Below are positions 24,654 to 24,667 of a DNA stretch of 24,667 nucleotides, piece by piece; position 1 is the first letter of the stretch; each line of letters starts with the position of its first letter. Position numbers and translations under genes: made by a program. The notes below the pieces were generated by a model, which had not been told where the DNA came from, searched no databases, and saw nothing but the letters and a program-made list of their open reading frames with translations. Source of the DNA: Anaerolineae bacterium (lineage in GTDB: Bacteria; Chloroflexota; Anaerolineae; Promineifilales; Promineifilaceae); contig JANQGC010000014.1 of the NCBI GenBank assembly GCA_028277515.1, positions 1 to 24,667 on the forward strand, read 5' to 3'.

Positions 24654-24667
24654 CACTTCGGAACGCG

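Overview
The window looks like part of a chromosome or large contig from a member of the Chloroflexota, probably near Anaerolineae/Caldilineae. This is inference from gene content and style: large secreted M6 and S8 peptidases ending in a short hydrophobic-Pro-basic tail, a TrmB-type regulator beside a FtsX/MacB-like ABC exporter, a prokaryotic pentameric ligand-gated channel, and intergenic DNA full of palindromic repeats. No rRNA, tRNA, CRISPR array or intact mobile element was seen. The hexamer CGGCCG occurs about 40 times by eye, where roughly 6 would be expected.

Left part (1-14.6 kb, mostly minus strand): a secretion-related accessory region. From right to left it holds a lipoprotein (13983-14627), a subtilisin-like S8 protease (10010-13519), a second lipoprotein paralogous to the first (8552-9193), an M6-like protein whose zinc-binding HExxH motif is damaged (4575-7802), an M6 metallopeptidase with an intact motif (1088-4315) and an NfsA-like nitroreductase (114-887). 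The layout is a repeated module: a small lipoprotein followed by a very large exported protease-like protein. Both lipoprotein genes have the same leader, with an ECF-sigma-like GGAAC-N17-CGTC promoter and an ATGAA-N6-TTCAT dyad. A plus-strand lipoprotein pseudogene (9369-9836) with two in-frame stops lies between the modules.

Middle (14.86-17.2 kb): a plus-strand pentameric ligand-gated ion channel with a long extra N-terminal region, followed by an intergenic stretch of about 560 bases filled with nested inverted repeats.

Right part: an apparent four-gene plus-strand operon (17301-22716) behind a good sigma-70-type promoter. It encodes a TrmB-family regulator, a tandemly duplicated FtsX-like permease, a lipoprotein HlyD/MacA-like adaptor and an ABC ATPase. 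Together these form a MacAB-like export or envelope-stress system with its own regulator. A pair of GTGACwGTCAC palindromes separates the adaptor from the ATPase. Converging on it from the right edge is a minus-strand nucleotide-sugar pair, RfbF-like glucose-1-phosphate cytidylyltransferase and CDP-glucose 4,6-dehydratase-like enzyme. These should make CDP-4-keto-6-deoxyglucose for a surface polysaccharide, and the cluster probably continues outside the window.
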